A stretch of 51,034 nt of DNA from Spirochaetia bacterium (GTDB lineage: Bacteria > Spirochaetota > Spirochaetia > DAHUYW01): assembly GCA_030041455.1 (NCBI GenBank), contig JASHNV010000019.1, positions 1 to 51,034 of the forward strand. The letters are read 5' to 3'. Made by a program: the position numbers and the translations under genes. This document shows positions 1 through 8,347 of this stretch, piece after piece. The notes under the pieces were generated by a model. It was given only the letters and a program-made list of their open reading frames with translations, ran no database searches and had not been told where the DNA came from. Position 1 is the first letter of the stretch. Each line of letters begins with the position of its first letter.

Positions 1-2843
1 GGCTCGGCGGGAGGCTGCGTCCCGGCGGGGAGCACCACGAACTCGACGCGCCGGTTCAGCCACCGCGTGCGCTCGTTGAGGGGATCGACGAGCGGATTCA
101 TGCCGCCCCAGAAGCGCGTGACGAGACGCGCGGGGTCGGCGCCGAGCCGCACGAGGGCGTTCCGGACGGCAAGCGCGCGGGACTTCGTGAGCGGAACGAT
201 GATGTTCTCCTCATGCTCGTAGAGGCGCGCCGTGGGCTTGTAGACTTCCATCGAGTAGCCGTCGAGCTCGAGGGTGAACTCGGGATGATCCGCGAGAATC
301 CTCGCGACTTGCCTGAGGACGGCGTAATTGCGCCTGCCTTCCGCCGCGCTTCGCGACGCGAGGCCCGCGCTGTAGGCGCCGAACTGGATATTCGGCTCGA
401 GCAGGCGGATCTTCCCGTCGACGAGGCGCCCGATGACGTCGATCGGCGCCTTTACGACGGCGCTTGCCTCGTTGAAATAGGGATCGAGGACGCTGAGCCT
501 GACCGAGTAGTCGAGCGTCGCGGCGCTCTGCGGAGCGGGCGCGGGCGAAGGCAGCGAGCCCTGCCAGGTGCCGGACTGGGTCGGGTTGCCGTCGGCGGAG
601 ATCGTCTTCACGACGTTCCCCCTCGGAGCGAGCACGTCGGCCGTCCAGCTTGCGATGGTGCCGCTCGGCGAGGTCGCCTGAATCGTAACGCTTGCCGTGC
701 CCGTGACGCCTGCGTCGGAGAGAGCGAAGGCGCCCGGTGTGACGGCGAGCGTGACCTCGGGCTGGACGGTGTCGATCACGAACTGGTTCGACACCGTCTG
801 ACCGGAGAGGGTGCCTACCGTGGCCGACAGGCGAAGCGTGTAGGTACCGTCGGGGGCGTTGACGCCGGACTGGCCCCGCGGCCCGGTCGCGCCGTTCCAT
901 TGGAATTGCGAGGGCAGCGCGCCCGTCCCGGGATAGTCCGCGATCGAGGTGCCCGTCGAATCGAGCACCGCGATGTCCCACGTGGAGACACGGTCGGCGA
1001 CGGTGGAGGTGATGGTGGCGTCCAGGGTCCTATGGCCGGGCGCTGCCTTCGGCGAGAATCCGGCCGGGACCTGGATCGAGGCCGCTATCGGGCTCGTGAG
1101 GAGCGTGATGGCGACCGGCTCGGCGGTCGTCTCGTTGCCCGCCTTGTCCTCGAAGGTTAAGTTCAGCTTGTAGACGCCGTCACGCGCCGATGCGATCTGC
1201 GGAGTGTTCTTGTCGAGGGTCACCGACGTGACGCTCATCGGCTGCTGCGCGGAGAGGAGGGTCTGGCCGCTCGCGTCGGAAATGGTGCCGGTCCACGTGA
1301 CGGGCTTGTCGGAGGTGATGGAGATCACCTCGGTGTTGTTCGCGTCGTCGGTCTTCGGCGTGAAGATCGGCGCGCTCACCGCGATGCTCACCTTCGGCGG
1401 AACGGTGTCGATCGCGAAGGGCGCGGAAGCCGACGCGCTCAGCCCGTCGGCCGTCGTGACCGTGTACTTCGCCGTATACGCGCCGTCGGGAACGACCGCT
1501 CCCGAGCTGTCCTTGCCGTCATAGGAGACCTGGGCCGGGGGGGGAGCGGCTCCCTTGAGCTCCCGCACGATCGTGCCCGAGGAGCTGTAGACCGCGAGGT
1601 CCCAGCTGTCGACCGGAACCGGGACGGTCGGGGTCACGGTGAGCGTCGCGGTCGTGGTCGGCTTGGCGCTCGCCGCCGTCGGAGAGAAGACGTCGTTGTT
1701 GAGCGCGATCGAGACCGCGGGCGGCGCCGTATTGACGACGAGAGGCGCCGTGGCGCTCTCCTGGTCCCCGTTATCGAAAACCGCGCTGAACTTCGCCGTG
1801 TAGGCGGCGTTCGGCAGCGCATTGCCGGAGGAATCCTTGCCATCGAAGGGAAGCTTCGGCGGGAAGGGTCCCTTGCCCCCGACGTCCCGTGCCGTCGCAC
1901 CCTTCGGGTCGAGCAGGGCGAGATCCCACGAGACGACCGGCTCGTTGGTCGAGGCGGTGATCGTGGCGGTCGTGGTGTCCTTGATGCCGTCCCCGTTCGG
2001 CGAAATGTAGGGGTTGTCGAGGGAGAGCGTGACGGCGGTTTTCACGGTGTTCAGCGCGATGTTCGCGATGCCGTAGTTCTGCGATTGGTTCCCTGCGGGG
2101 TCGGTGCTCGAGACGTGATAGCCGTAGAGGCCGTCGGGGAGTTGATTCCCGCCGTCGTCCTTGCCGTCCCATCCGAAGCTCTGGGGAGCGGAGTTTTGCC
2201 ACGTGTAGGTCCGCACGACCTTGTCGGTGGAGTCCGTGAACGTCCCCGTCCACAGCGGCTCGGGCGTGCCGTTCTGCTGGCTCACCTGGAAGGTGGCAAG
2301 CGTGCCCTGGATCGACGGATTGAAAATGAGCCCGTTGGGCGCCGACAGGGTCACCACGGGAGGCTTCGTGACGACGAAGAAGTCGCCGAGAGGGGTGGTC
2401 ACCTTTTGGCCTTTCGTGTCGATCACGTAGAGCGTCGGCTTGTAGTCCCCGTCGGGAACCACGTTGCCCTTGTCGTCCTTGCCGTCCCACGTCAAGGTCT
2501 TCGTCAGCGTGTAGGTCTTGTAGCCGCCGAAGAGACTCGCGAAGAATCCGACCGTGGACGGCTCCTTCTCCGAGACCGTCCGAACCACGGCGCCGCTTGA
2601 GTCCTCGACCGTGAGGCCGTACTCCGGGACGTACCCGGAATCGCCCTTCGTGGGGATTTGGACCGTAAACGAGAGGGTGACGCTGCTCTTCGCTCCTCCG
2701 CTCAAGGGGTTGAAGTACTGGGAGCCCAACGGCTGGACCTGAACCTGGGTCTTCTCCGGGGTGCCGCCGGCGAACACCGAAGCGAGGCACACGAAGGCAA
2801 GGAGACCTGTCATTAGGAGACTCTTCTTCACTAGACTACGCAT
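1..2843 (-). CDS. Envelope protein with FlgD-like Ig repeats and C-terminal OmpA domain (3' end cut by window)
   Basis: The start ATG is at 2843, with GGAGGG seven bases upstream. No stop is reached, so the C-terminus lies beyond the left edge. Residues 1-25 form a signal peptide ending near VFA. The body is about six repeats of roughly 95-130 residues, most carrying a motif like 'DGKDSSGN..PDG.Y', typical of FlgD/CHU-type Ig-like domains. The end matches an OmpA peptidoglycan-binding domain: 'LDGYS', then a segment with 'LTKSRALAVRNAL' and 'NRRVEFVV'. Role by family: a periplasm or outer-membrane structural protein that reaches peptidoglycan. It is not a lipoprotein, because no lipobox Cys is present. 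It has its own promoter and is separated from the BMC operon by about 150 bp. Exact function is unknown. Confidence 0.8.
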   Translation of the reverse strand, partial: MRSLVKKSLLMTGLLAFVCLASVFAGGTPEKTQVQVQPLGSQYFNPLSGGAKSSVTLSFTVQIPTKGDSGYVPEYGLTVEDSSGAVVRTVSEKEPSTVGFFASLFGGYKTYTLTKTLTWDGKDDKGNVVPDGDYKPTLYVIDTKGQKVTTPLGDFFVVTKPPVVTLSAPNGLIFNPSIQGTLATFQVSQQNGTPEPLWTGTFTDSTDKVVRTYTWQNSAPQSFGWDGKDDGGNQLPDGLYGYHVSSTDPAGNQSQNYGIANIALNTVKTAVTLSLDNPYISPNGDGIKDTTTATITASTNEPVVSWDLALLDPKGATARDVGGKGPFPPKLPFDGKDSSGNALPNAAYTAKFSAVFDNGDQESATAPLVVNTAPPAVSIALNNDVFSPTAASAKPTTTATLTVTPTVPVPVDSWDLAVYSSSGTIVRELKGAAPPPAQVSYDGKDSSGAVVPDGAYTAKYTVTTADGLSASASAPFAIDTVPPKVSIAVSAPIFTPKTDDANNTEVISITSDKPVTWTGTISDASGQTLLSAQQPMSVTSVTLDKNTPQIASARDGVYKLNLTFEDKAGNETTAEPVAITLLTSPIAASIQVPAGFSPKAAPGHRTLDATITSTVADRVSTWDIAVLDSTGTSIADYPGTGALPSQFQWNGATGPRGQSGVNAPDGTYTLRLSATVGTLSGQTVSNQFVIDTVQPEVTLAVTPGAFALSDAGVTGTASVTIQATSPSGTIASWTADVLAPRGNVVKTISADGNPTQSGTWQGSLPSPAPAPQSAATLDYSVRLSVLDPYFNEASAVVKAPIDVIGRLVDGKIRLLEPNIQFGAYSAGLASRSAAEGRRNYAVLRQVARILADHPEFTLELDGYSMEVYKPTARLYEHEENIIVPLTKSRALAVRNALVRLGADPARLVTRFWGGMNPLVDPLNERTRWLNRRVEFVVLPAGTQPPAE

Positions 2844-2860
2844 TGGGCCCTCCACCCGGA

Positions 2861-2889
2861 ATTATAACGGCATAGGGGTGGTGCATCAA
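2861..2889 (-). promoter_or_regulatory. Sigma70-type promoter for the OmpA/FlgD-repeat gene
   Basis: Minus-strand TTGATG (2884-2889), 17 bp, then TATAAT (2861-2866). The expected start is about 10 nt before the ATG at 2843, almost directly at the GGAGGG ribosome site, so the 5' leader would be very short. Confidence 0.6.
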
Positions 2890-2991
2890 TCTCTCTTATG
2901 AAGAAAAAATCGAGCGCCCCGTCGAGAACTACAAGCCCACGGCGAGGTCTCCGGGTTACAAACATCGTGGCTCGGTGACGGGGGGTACACC

Positions 2992-4185
2992 CTAGAGGTC
3001 TTCCGCGAACGACCTGCCGTGAGGCATCGGTCCGGCCGCGAAGAGCTCGGCGAGGGTCTGCGCGAGGTCGAAGAAGCCGTCGTGAATGCCGAGGCTCCGT
3101 CCCGGGCGCCCCTTTCGCCGGACGAGGAGGGGTACGAGCTCGCGGGTGTGGTCGGAGCCTCGAAAGGTCGGATCGCAGCCGTGGTCCGCGCTCACGACGA
3201 GGAGGTCACCCGGCGCCATGGCTTCCATGAAGCCCGGAAGCCGGGAATCGATTGCGCTCACCGCGCCGAAATATCCGGGCACGTCGCGGCGGTGGCCATA
3301 GATCATGTCGGTGTCGACGAGATTCACGAAGACGAGCTCGCCGCGCGGCGGTCGGGGCCTCCCGAGGAGCTCCGAGACCCGGTCGAGGCAGGCGGGGTTG
3401 CCTGCGTCGTGGAAGCTCTCGTCGATCCCCTGCTCGTTGAAGATGTCCCCGATTTTCCCGACCCCGACGGTGCGCACCCCGGCGGCCTGCAGGTGGTCGA
3501 GAAGGCTCTTCGACGGGAGCCGGATGCTGAAGTCCCTGCGGCCCGAGGTGCGGACGAAGGAGCCCGGCGCGCCGCGAAAGGGCCTCGCGATGACCCGTCC
3601 CACCTGGTAGGGGTCGCACAGCCGGCGGGCGATCAGGCAGATCCGGTAGAGCTCTTCGACGGGAATCACCTCCTCGTGGGCGGCGATCTGAAACACCGAG
3701 TCGCCCGAGGTGTAGGCGATCGGCGAGCCGGTTCTCAGGTGCTCCTCTCCGAGCTCCTCGATGACGACCGTTCCCGAGGCGGCCCGGTTCCCGATGATCT
3801 TCTTCCCGATCTCCGCCTCGAAGGCCGCGACGAGCTCGGCCGGGAAGGAGGGGTAGGCGGGGGGAAAGGTGTGAAAGGCCCGCGCAAGCTCGATGCCCGC
3901 CATCTCCCAGTGACCCGTCGTCGTGTCCTTGCCCGGCGAGCGCTCGACCATCACGCCGTAGCTCGCAAGCGGACGGTCGGCGGCCGGACACCCCGGAAGC
4001 GGATTGCCGAGCAGCTCGGAGGCGTTCCCCAAGCCGAGGCCCGCGAGCGCGGGCCACTTCTCGCCGGGGACCTTTTCGCAGATATGGAGCGCGGTGTTGG
4101 CGCCCACGTCGCCGTAGCGCTCGGCGTCCGGAGCGTACCCGATACCGAAGCTGTCGATGACCAAGACCGTCGCTCGCACGCTCAT
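2992..4185 (-). CDS. deoB: Phosphopentomutase, last gene of the BMC operon
   Basis: 397 residues, the usual DeoB length. It interconverts (deoxy)ribose-1-phosphate and (deoxy)ribose-5-phosphate and belongs to the alkaline-phosphatase-like metalloenzymes. Visible motifs are the first metal Asp in 'VLVIDSFGIG' (D11), the phosphorylated-Thr segment 'GKDTTTGHWE' near residues 85-94 (T88 aligns with the catalytic Thr of the Bacillus enzyme), 'DTDMIYGHRRD' and 'SADHGCDPTFRGSDHTRE' with metal-binding Asp and His. The start at 4185 was chosen because the family begins directly at the metal motif; an upstream extension in the same frame is not conserved. It lies 20 nt after deoC, so it is co-transcribed. 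It has no N-terminal encapsulation helix, so it may feed the compartment from outside. It links nucleoside phosphorolysis to the DeoC step. Confidence 0.93.
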   Translation of the reverse strand: MSVRATVLVIDSFGIGYAPDAERYGDVGANTALHICEKVPGEKWPALAGLGLGNASELLGNPLPGCPAADRPLASYGVMVERSPGKDTTTGHWEMAGIELARAFHTFPPAYPSFPAELVAAFEAEIGKKIIGNRAASGTVVIEELGEEHLRTGSPIAYTSGDSVFQIAAHEEVIPVEELYRICLIARRLCDPYQVGRVIARPFRGAPGSFVRTSGRRDFSIRLPSKSLLDHLQAAGVRTVGVGKIGDIFNEQGIDESFHDAGNPACLDRVSELLGRPRPPRGELVFVNLVDTDMIYGHRRDVPGYFGAVSAIDSRLPGFMEAMAPGDLLVVSADHGCDPTFRGSDHTRELVPLLVRRKGRPGRSLGIHDGFFDLAQTLAELFAAGPMPHGRSFAEDL

Positions 4186-4205
4186 CCCCCGGCATTCATG
4201 TGCCG

Positions 4206-4955
4206 TCAGTACGCGGCTTCGCTCGCGCCGCCGGTGACGATCTTCACGCCGGCGCTCGTCCCGAGACGCGTCGCGCCCGCCTCGATCATGGCGACGGCGT
4301 CCTCGAAGCTTCGAATGCCCCCGGAAGCCTTCACGCCGAGACGAGGCCCGACGGTTCTCCTCATGAGCGCCACGTCGTGGACGTTGGCCCCGTGGGTCGA
4401 GAACCCGGTCGAGGTCTTCACGAAATCCGCTCCGGCGTTTTTCGCGACCTGGCAGGCGAGGATCTTCTCCTCGTCGGAGAGGAGCGCCGTCTCGAGAATG
4501 ACCTTCAAGGCCACGTTGCCGGCGCAGGCGCGCGAGACCGAGCGGATGTCGCTCTCGACGAGCTTCCAATCCCCGGACTTCGCCGCGCCGATGTTCATGA
4601 CCATGTCGATCTCCCGGGCTCCGTCCTCGATCGCGTGGCGCGCCTCGAGGTTTTTCGCGCGCGCGGACATCGCGCCGAGCGGGAACCCCACGACCGAAGC
4701 GACCTTCACCGCGCTTCCCTGCAGCGCGCGCGCGCAGCAGGCGACCCGGCCGCTGTTCACGCAGACCGAGAAGAAGCCGTACGCGACGGCCTCCTCGCAG
4801 AGCTTCGCAAGCTGCCCGTCCGTCGCCTCCGGCTTGAGCAGGGTGTGATCTATATACGGGGCGATCTCGGCGGGAGTGAAGACCCGCTTCGGCTCCGCCG
4901 AGAGGCGCCGCATGACTTCGCGCGTGATTGTCTCTACGAGCTCGCTTTCCGCCAT
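4206..4955 (-). CDS. deoC: Deoxyribose-5-phosphate aldolase with N-terminal encapsulation helix
   Basis: 249 residues. It cleaves 2-deoxyribose-5-phosphate to acetaldehyde and glyceraldehyde-3-phosphate. The class I aldolase residues are present: Schiff-base Lys180 in 'FVKTSTG', Lys209 in 'GVKASGGIR' and Asp117 in 'EIDMVMNIG'. The catalytic TIM barrel begins around residue 30 ('[12 protein letters not shown]'). The first ~20 residues ('[16 protein letters not shown]') are an amphipathic helix followed by a short linker, resembling the encapsulation peptides that target enzymes into BMC lumens. The gene sits 7 nt after rpiB and 20 nt before deoB. It is the likely signature lumen enzyme, and trapping toxic, volatile acetaldehyde is the expected reason for the shell. 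Confidence 0.95.
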   Translation of the reverse strand: MAESELVETITREVMRRLSAEPKRVFTPAEIAPYIDHTLLKPEATDGQLAKLCEEAVAYGFFSVCVNSGRVACCARALQGSAVKVASVVGFPLGAMSARAKNLEARHAIEDGAREIDMVMNIGAAKSGDWKLVESDIRSVSRACAGNVALKVILETALLSDEEKILACQVAKNAGADFVKTSTGFSTHGANVHDVALMRRTVGPRLGVKASGGIRSFEDAVAMIEAGATRLGTSAGVKIVTGGASEAAY

Positions 4956-4962
4956 GTTCTTC

Positions 4963-5460
4963 TCACTCCGTTCGCATTCCGCCTGAATGTTCGATAGCCA
5001 TCATCTTGTTGACGCGGCTCCAATGCCTTCCCCCCGCGAAACGGGTCTCAAGCCACACCTTCGCCATCTCGCAGAGCTCCGCGGGAGGATGGAGGGGACC
5101 GCCGAGCGTGAGCACGTTCGCGTTGTTGTGCTCGCGCGAGTTGACGACCGTCCTGAGATCGTAGCAGAGCGCCGCCCTGATGCCGCGCACCTTGTTGCAC
5201 GCCATGCTCGATCCGATGCCCGCGCCGTCGATCATGATTCCCCGGTCGCAGGCGCCCGTCGCCACCCTTCGCGCCACCCGAAGCGCGAAGTCCGGGTAGT
5301 CGACGCTTTCTTTTCCCGAAGGCCCGACGTCCTCGACCGCGTAGCCGAGGGCGCCGAGGTAGCTCTTCAGCAGCTCCTTCGCTTCGAAGCCCCCGTGGTC
5401 CGACCCTATCGCCACCGTGCGGACGTTGTCCCGTGCGTTGATCTCAGCTGCGCTGTCCAT
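4963..5460 (-). CDS. rpiB: RpiB/LacAB-family sugar-phosphate isomerase, active-site Cys replaced by Asp
   Basis: 165 residues, RpiB family (ribose-5-P to ribulose-5-P). The N-terminal '[10 protein letters not shown]' and the anion-hole loop 'GAGIGSS' are present, as is the His of '[10 protein letters not shown]' (H111). The catalytic Cys of E. coli RpiB ('ICGTGIG') is Asp78 here ('IDGAGIG'); a new Cys appears ten residues later (C88). Asp could act as the proton-shuttling base, or the substrate may differ. There is no obvious encapsulation helix. Pairing with DeoC is the hallmark of SPU-type BMC loci. Coupling to DeoB suggests it removes ribose-5-P made from ribonucleosides. The family is certain; the exact reaction is not. 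Confidence 0.85.
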   Translation of the reverse strand: MDSAAEINARDNVRTVAIGSDHGGFEAKELLKSYLGALGYAVEDVGPSGKESVDYPDFALRVARRVATGACDRGIMIDGAGIGSSMACNKVRGIRAALCYDLRTVVNSREHNNANVLTLGGPLHPPAELCEMAKVWLETRFAGGRHWSRVNKMMAIEHSGGMRTE

Positions 5461-5480
5461 TTCGTGAGTCCTCCGCCGCT

Positions 5481-5750
5481 TCAGTCCCGCGACACCGCGT
5501 CGACGATCCCCACCACCATGGTCCTCGCCGGAGCGAGGCTATCGCCGAGAATCAGCCTCGCCGAGTTGCCCTCGTCGCAGACGAGGACGAGATCGCCCCG
5601 GCCCGCCTGGACCGAGTCGAGCGCGACGAGCCGCTTTCCCACCGGCCTCCCCTCGGGATCCACCGGTTGAACGGTGAGGAGCTTCAGCCCCGCGAGCTTC
5701 TCGTGTTTCATCGTCGACACCACGGTACCGACGACCCGTCCGAGCACCAT
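5481..5750 (-). CDS. BMC-P (EutN/CcmL-type) shell vertex protein, copy 4
   Basis: 89 residues starting 'MVLGRVVGTVVST', the typical first strand of the EutN/CcmL fold. Conserved features are 'KLLTVQPVD', 'VALDSVQAGRGDLVLV' and the C-terminal 'VGIVDAV'. Pentamers of this family cap the vertices of the polyhedral shell. The start at 5750 was chosen from the conserved N-terminus; a longer Arg/Ser-rich extension in frame is not family-like. Its start is 1 nt from the stop of the preceding BMC-P gene, so the two are probably translationally coupled. Confidence 0.9.
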   Translation of the reverse strand: MVLGRVVGTVVSTMKHEKLAGLKLLTVQPVDPEGRPVGKRLVALDSVQAGRGDLVLVCDEGNSARLILGDSLAPARTMVVGIVDAVSRD

Positions 5751-5751
5751 C

Positions 5752-6030
5752 TCAATCCTCCGAGTCCTCCGAGTCCGCCGCGTCGACGATGCCGAGAAGG
5801 GTCGCGTCGGACGGATTGAACCAGTCGGCAAGCGCGAGGGCGGCCTCCCTGCCCTGCTCGAAGAGAACGAGGTCCCCGACGCCCGCCTGGACGGTGTCGC
5901 ATGCGACGAGGGGCCGACCCGTCGCCTTCGAGCGCTCGTCGAGGGGCTGAACGACCATGAGCTTTATTCCGAAGAAGCCGGGGTCCTTGCGCTCGCAGAC
6001 CACCGTTCCGATCACCCTCCCGAGCTGCAT
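5752..6030 (-). CDS. BMC-P (EutN/CcmL-type) shell vertex protein, copy 3
   Basis: 92 residues, 'MQLGRVIGTVVCERKD...' with 'KLMVVQPLD', 'VACDTVQAGVGDLVLF' and 'LLGIVDAAD'. Same fold and role as its neighbour (shell vertex pentamer). It ends in a short acidic tail (ADSEDSED) that the other copies lack. It lies 10 nt after the aldehyde dehydrogenase gene. Sequence differences from the other three copies are large enough that they are unlikely to be recent duplicates. Confidence 0.9.
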   Translation of the reverse strand: MQLGRVIGTVVCERKDPGFFGIKLMVVQPLDERSKATGRPLVACDTVQAGVGDLVLFEQGREAALALADWFNPSDATLLGIVDAADSEDSED

Positions 6031-6040
6031 GGCGTTTCCT

Positions 6041-7468
6041 CTACACGATCCTGAAATAGCCGACGAGCGAGCACCGGCGCTCCCGCGTGAAGGTGCGCGG
6101 CCGGGTGAAGCCCTCGCCCGTCGGGCTCGCGATGGTGAACGAGGTGTAGCCCGCGCCTCCCGCAGCCATGCCGTTGAAGTTGGAGCCGTTCTTGACGAAC
6201 AGCGAGCAGTTCATGACCTTCGCCATGCGCGAAAGGTTCTCGATGTTCTTGGAGTGCATGGAGGCGGTGTGCCGGAAGCCGTGCTCGCAGCGTACCGCGA
6301 AATCGATCGCCTCCTCCGCGGTCCGGAAGCGCGTGATCGGGATGACGGGCATGAGCTGCTCGGTCCAGACGAGCGGATGCGCGCTTTCCACCTCGCAGAG
6401 GAGGATCTTCGTGGAAGCGGGAACCGAGAGGCCGACGGTCTTCTCCGCGATGTAGCTCGCGTCCTTGCCGACGTAGCTCTTGTTGGCCGCCCCCTCGTGC
6501 CCCGGCCTCCCGGGATCTAGGATGATCTGGGGAGTGATCCTCGCTATCTGCTCGCCCGAGAGCTCGAAAGCTCCCCGCTTGATCATCTCGGACTTCAGGG
6601 CGTCGGCGATGGAGCCGACCGCGAGGATCTCCTTCTCGTCGATGCAGATGATGTTGTTGTCGAGCCCCGCGCCGCTCACGATGTCCTCGGCCGCCTTCGC
6701 GATGTCCGCGGTCTCGTCCACCACCACGGGAGGATTCCCGGGGCCGGCGACGATCGCCTTCTTCGGCCGCTTGAGCGCCTCGCGCACGATGTCGGGCCCG
6801 CCGGTCACGGTAAGGAGCGCGATGTCGGGGTGGTCCATGAGCGCCTGGGCCGAGGGAATCGTCGGCTCCGCGATCGCGGTGAGCGCGTTCTCGGGACCCC
6901 CGGCTTCGATAATGGCGGCATTCAGGAGACCGACCGTCAGGGCCGATACGCCCTTCGCCTTCGGGTGGACGTTGAATACCACGGTGTTTCCCGCCGCGAT
7001 CATGCCGATCGCGTTGCAGATGATGGTCGACGTAGGGTTCGTGCTCGGCGTGATCGCGCCGATGACTCCGTAGGGAGCCCGCTCGGTGAGCATGAGCCCG
7101 TGGTCGTCGGTGTAGGCCTCGGGCTTGAGATCCTCCACCCCCGGCGTCATCTCCGCCGCGAGCCTGTTCTTGAAGACCTTGTGCTCCGCCCTGCCGAGCC
7201 CCGTCTCCTCCGCGGCGAGCGCCGAGATCCGCTCGTTGTTCGCGAGGGCCGCCTCCCGCATGCGCCGGATCATGAGGGCGCGGGTCTCGAGGCTCGTCTC
7301 GGAAAGCTTCTTGAAGGCGGTTCGCGCCGCGCCGATCGCGGCCTCGATGTCGGCGAAGACCCCCGTGAGCTTCGATCTCGGGACGGACGGCTCCGGTCGG
7401 CCGTCGAGCTTTTTCAGAACCTCCGCCACCACGAGGCGGACCGCGCGCTCGTCGATCTCCATGGTCAC
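6041..7468 (-). CDS. CoA-acylating aldehyde dehydrogenase of the BMC lumen (PduP/EutE family)
   Basis: 475 residues. It oxidises an aldehyde with NAD+ and CoA to acyl-CoA; here acetaldehyde from DeoC would give acetyl-CoA. Family marks are 'ITPSTNPTST', 'GGPDIVREAL', 'AGPGNPPVVVD' and the catalytic Cys275 in 'NNIICIDEKE'. Residues 4-22 ('EIDERAVRLVVAEVLKKL') form an amphipathic helix followed by a Pro-rich linker, a classic encapsulation peptide. The start is GTG at 7468: AAGGAG lies five bases upstream, and the GTG overlaps the TGA of the preceding BMC-T gene. ATG at 7462 is the alternative. No PduL/Pta or alcohol dehydrogenase accompanies it. Confidence 0.93.
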   Translation of the reverse strand: MTMEIDERAVRLVVAEVLKKLDGRPEPSVPRSKLTGVFADIEAAIGAARTAFKKLSETSLETRALMIRRMREAALANNERISALAAEETGLGRAEHKVFKNRLAAEMTPGVEDLKPEAYTDDHGLMLTERAPYGVIGAITPSTNPTSTIICNAIGMIAAGNTVVFNVHPKAKGVSALTVGLLNAAIIEAGGPENALTAIAEPTIPSAQALMDHPDIALLTVTGGPDIVREALKRPKKAIVAGPGNPPVVVDETADIAKAAEDIVSGAGLDNNIICIDEKEILAVGSIADALKSEMIKRGAFELSGEQIARITPQIILDPGRPGHEGAANKSYVGKDASYIAEKTVGLSVPASTKILLCEVESAHPLVWTEQLMPVIPITRFRTAEEAIDFAVRCEHGFRHTASMHSKNIENLSRMAKVMNCSLFVKNGSNFNGMAAGGAGYTSFTIASPTGEGFTRPRTFTRERRCSLVGYFRIV

Positions 7469-8049
7469 CTAGTCTCCTTGTCCGGCGTGGCTCGGTAGAA
7501 CGGCCTGATGTCGGGATGCGGCCGCGGGATGACGACGGAGCGGACGAGCCTGCCTCTCGCCTCGACCGCCGAGACGGCGGCCGCCATGCTCGCCTCGACG
7601 TCCTCGAGGCGGCCGACGATCTTGAGCGCGGAGCGCCCGCCGAGATGGCTGTCGATGCGGAGCTCGACGAGACGGACCTCGGCGCGCTTCGCCGCGCGGT
7701 CGGCCGCCTCGATCCCCGCGGTGATCGAGGACGACTCGACGATGCCGAGCGCGTCCCACTCGCCCTCCTGCGGGTCGCCCGTCATCGCGGGCATGACCTG
7801 CGCATGCAGGTTCGCGATGCAGAGCTCGTCGACGACACCGGTGGCCCCGGCGAGCCTTCCGGCGACAAGCGACGCCTCGACGGAGGCGACGTCGCCGGTG
7901 ATGAAGATCACGAGGCGCGCCGGCGTGATCGTCCTCACGTCGACGATCTCGACGGGCGCCGCCTTCACCATGGCATCGAGCGCCTCGATGCCCTTCGCGG
8001 TATCCGAGAACTCCTGGACTCCGAGTATCTCCACGTTTGTCGCTCTCAC
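7465..8049 (-). CDS. BMC-T shell protein, tandem BMC domains (PduT-like architecture)
   Basis: 194 residues with two fused BMC (PF00936-type) domains. Residues ~5-90 hold 'VEILGVQEFSDTAKGIEALDAMVKAA' in sections and 'VDVRTITPARLVIFITGD'. Residues ~100-190 hold 'DALGIVESSSITAGIEAADRA', 'LRIDSHLGGRSALKIVGR' and 'VVIPRPHPDI'. Such proteins form pseudohexameric trimers in the shell facets. The single Cys does not sit in an evident Fe-S pore motif. The start is GTG at 8049, with GAAGG upstream, chosen because the BMC fold begins there; longer in-frame sequence is Arg/Ser-rich and overlaps the neighbour. It overlaps the aldehyde dehydrogenase start by 4 nt. Confidence 0.88.
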   Translation of the reverse strand: MRATNVEILGVQEFSDTAKGIEALDAMVKAAPVEIVDVRTITPARLVIFITGDVASVEASLVAGRLAGATGVVDELCIANLHAQVMPAMTGDPQEGEWDALGIVESSSITAGIEAADRAAKRAEVRLVELRIDSHLGGRSALKIVGRLEDVEASMAAAVSAVEARGRLVRSVVIPRPHPDIRPFYRATPDKETR

Positions 8050-8059
8050 GGTCGGGCCT

Positions 8060-8347
8060 TCACTTCCGGAACACGATGGAGCCGTTCTCCTCGACGAGAT
8101 CGACGATCCCGACGATGACGGCGTCCACCGGCTTCTTGTCGGTGAGCCGGGTTTGGCGCGCGGAGCTCCCCTGCGAGACGAGCACGACCTCGCCGACCCC
8201 GGCGCCCATCGTGTCGACCGCCACGAGGAAGTCGTCGAGCGGCCGCCCGTCGAGCCCGCAGAGGTCGACGAGGAGGTACCTCGGCGCGTCCATCGAGTCG
8301 TTCCGCTCGGTCCCCACGACGGTGCCGGCAACCTGCGCGAGGATCAC
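8060..8347 (-). CDS. BMC-P (EutN/CcmL-type) shell vertex protein, copy 2
   Basis: 95 residues starting 'MILAQVAGTVVGTERND', with 'YLLVDLCGLDGRPL', 'VAVDTMGAGVGEVVLVSQGSSAR' and 'AVIVGIVDLVEENG', all typical of EutN/CcmL pentamers. The start codon is GTG at 8347 and overlaps the TGA of the preceding BMC-P gene (GTGA), implying translational coupling. It is followed after 10 nt by the tandem BMC-T gene. Confidence 0.9.
   Translation of the reverse strand: MILAQVAGTVVGTERNDSMDAPRYLLVDLCGLDGRPLDDFLVAVDTMGAGVGEVVLVSQGSSARQTRLTDKKPVDAVIVGIVDLVEENGSIVFRK

Noticed and set aside
2992-4569. Longer version of the phosphopentomutase starting at 4569
   Set aside because: The extra 128 residues overlap deoC in another frame and do not resemble the family; the conserved N-terminus begins at 4185.
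7465-8331. 288-residue version of the tandem BMC-T protein
   Set aside because: The added N-terminal part is Ser/Arg-rich, overlaps the BMC-P gene and lies outside the BMC fold; GTG 8049 with a ribosome site fits.
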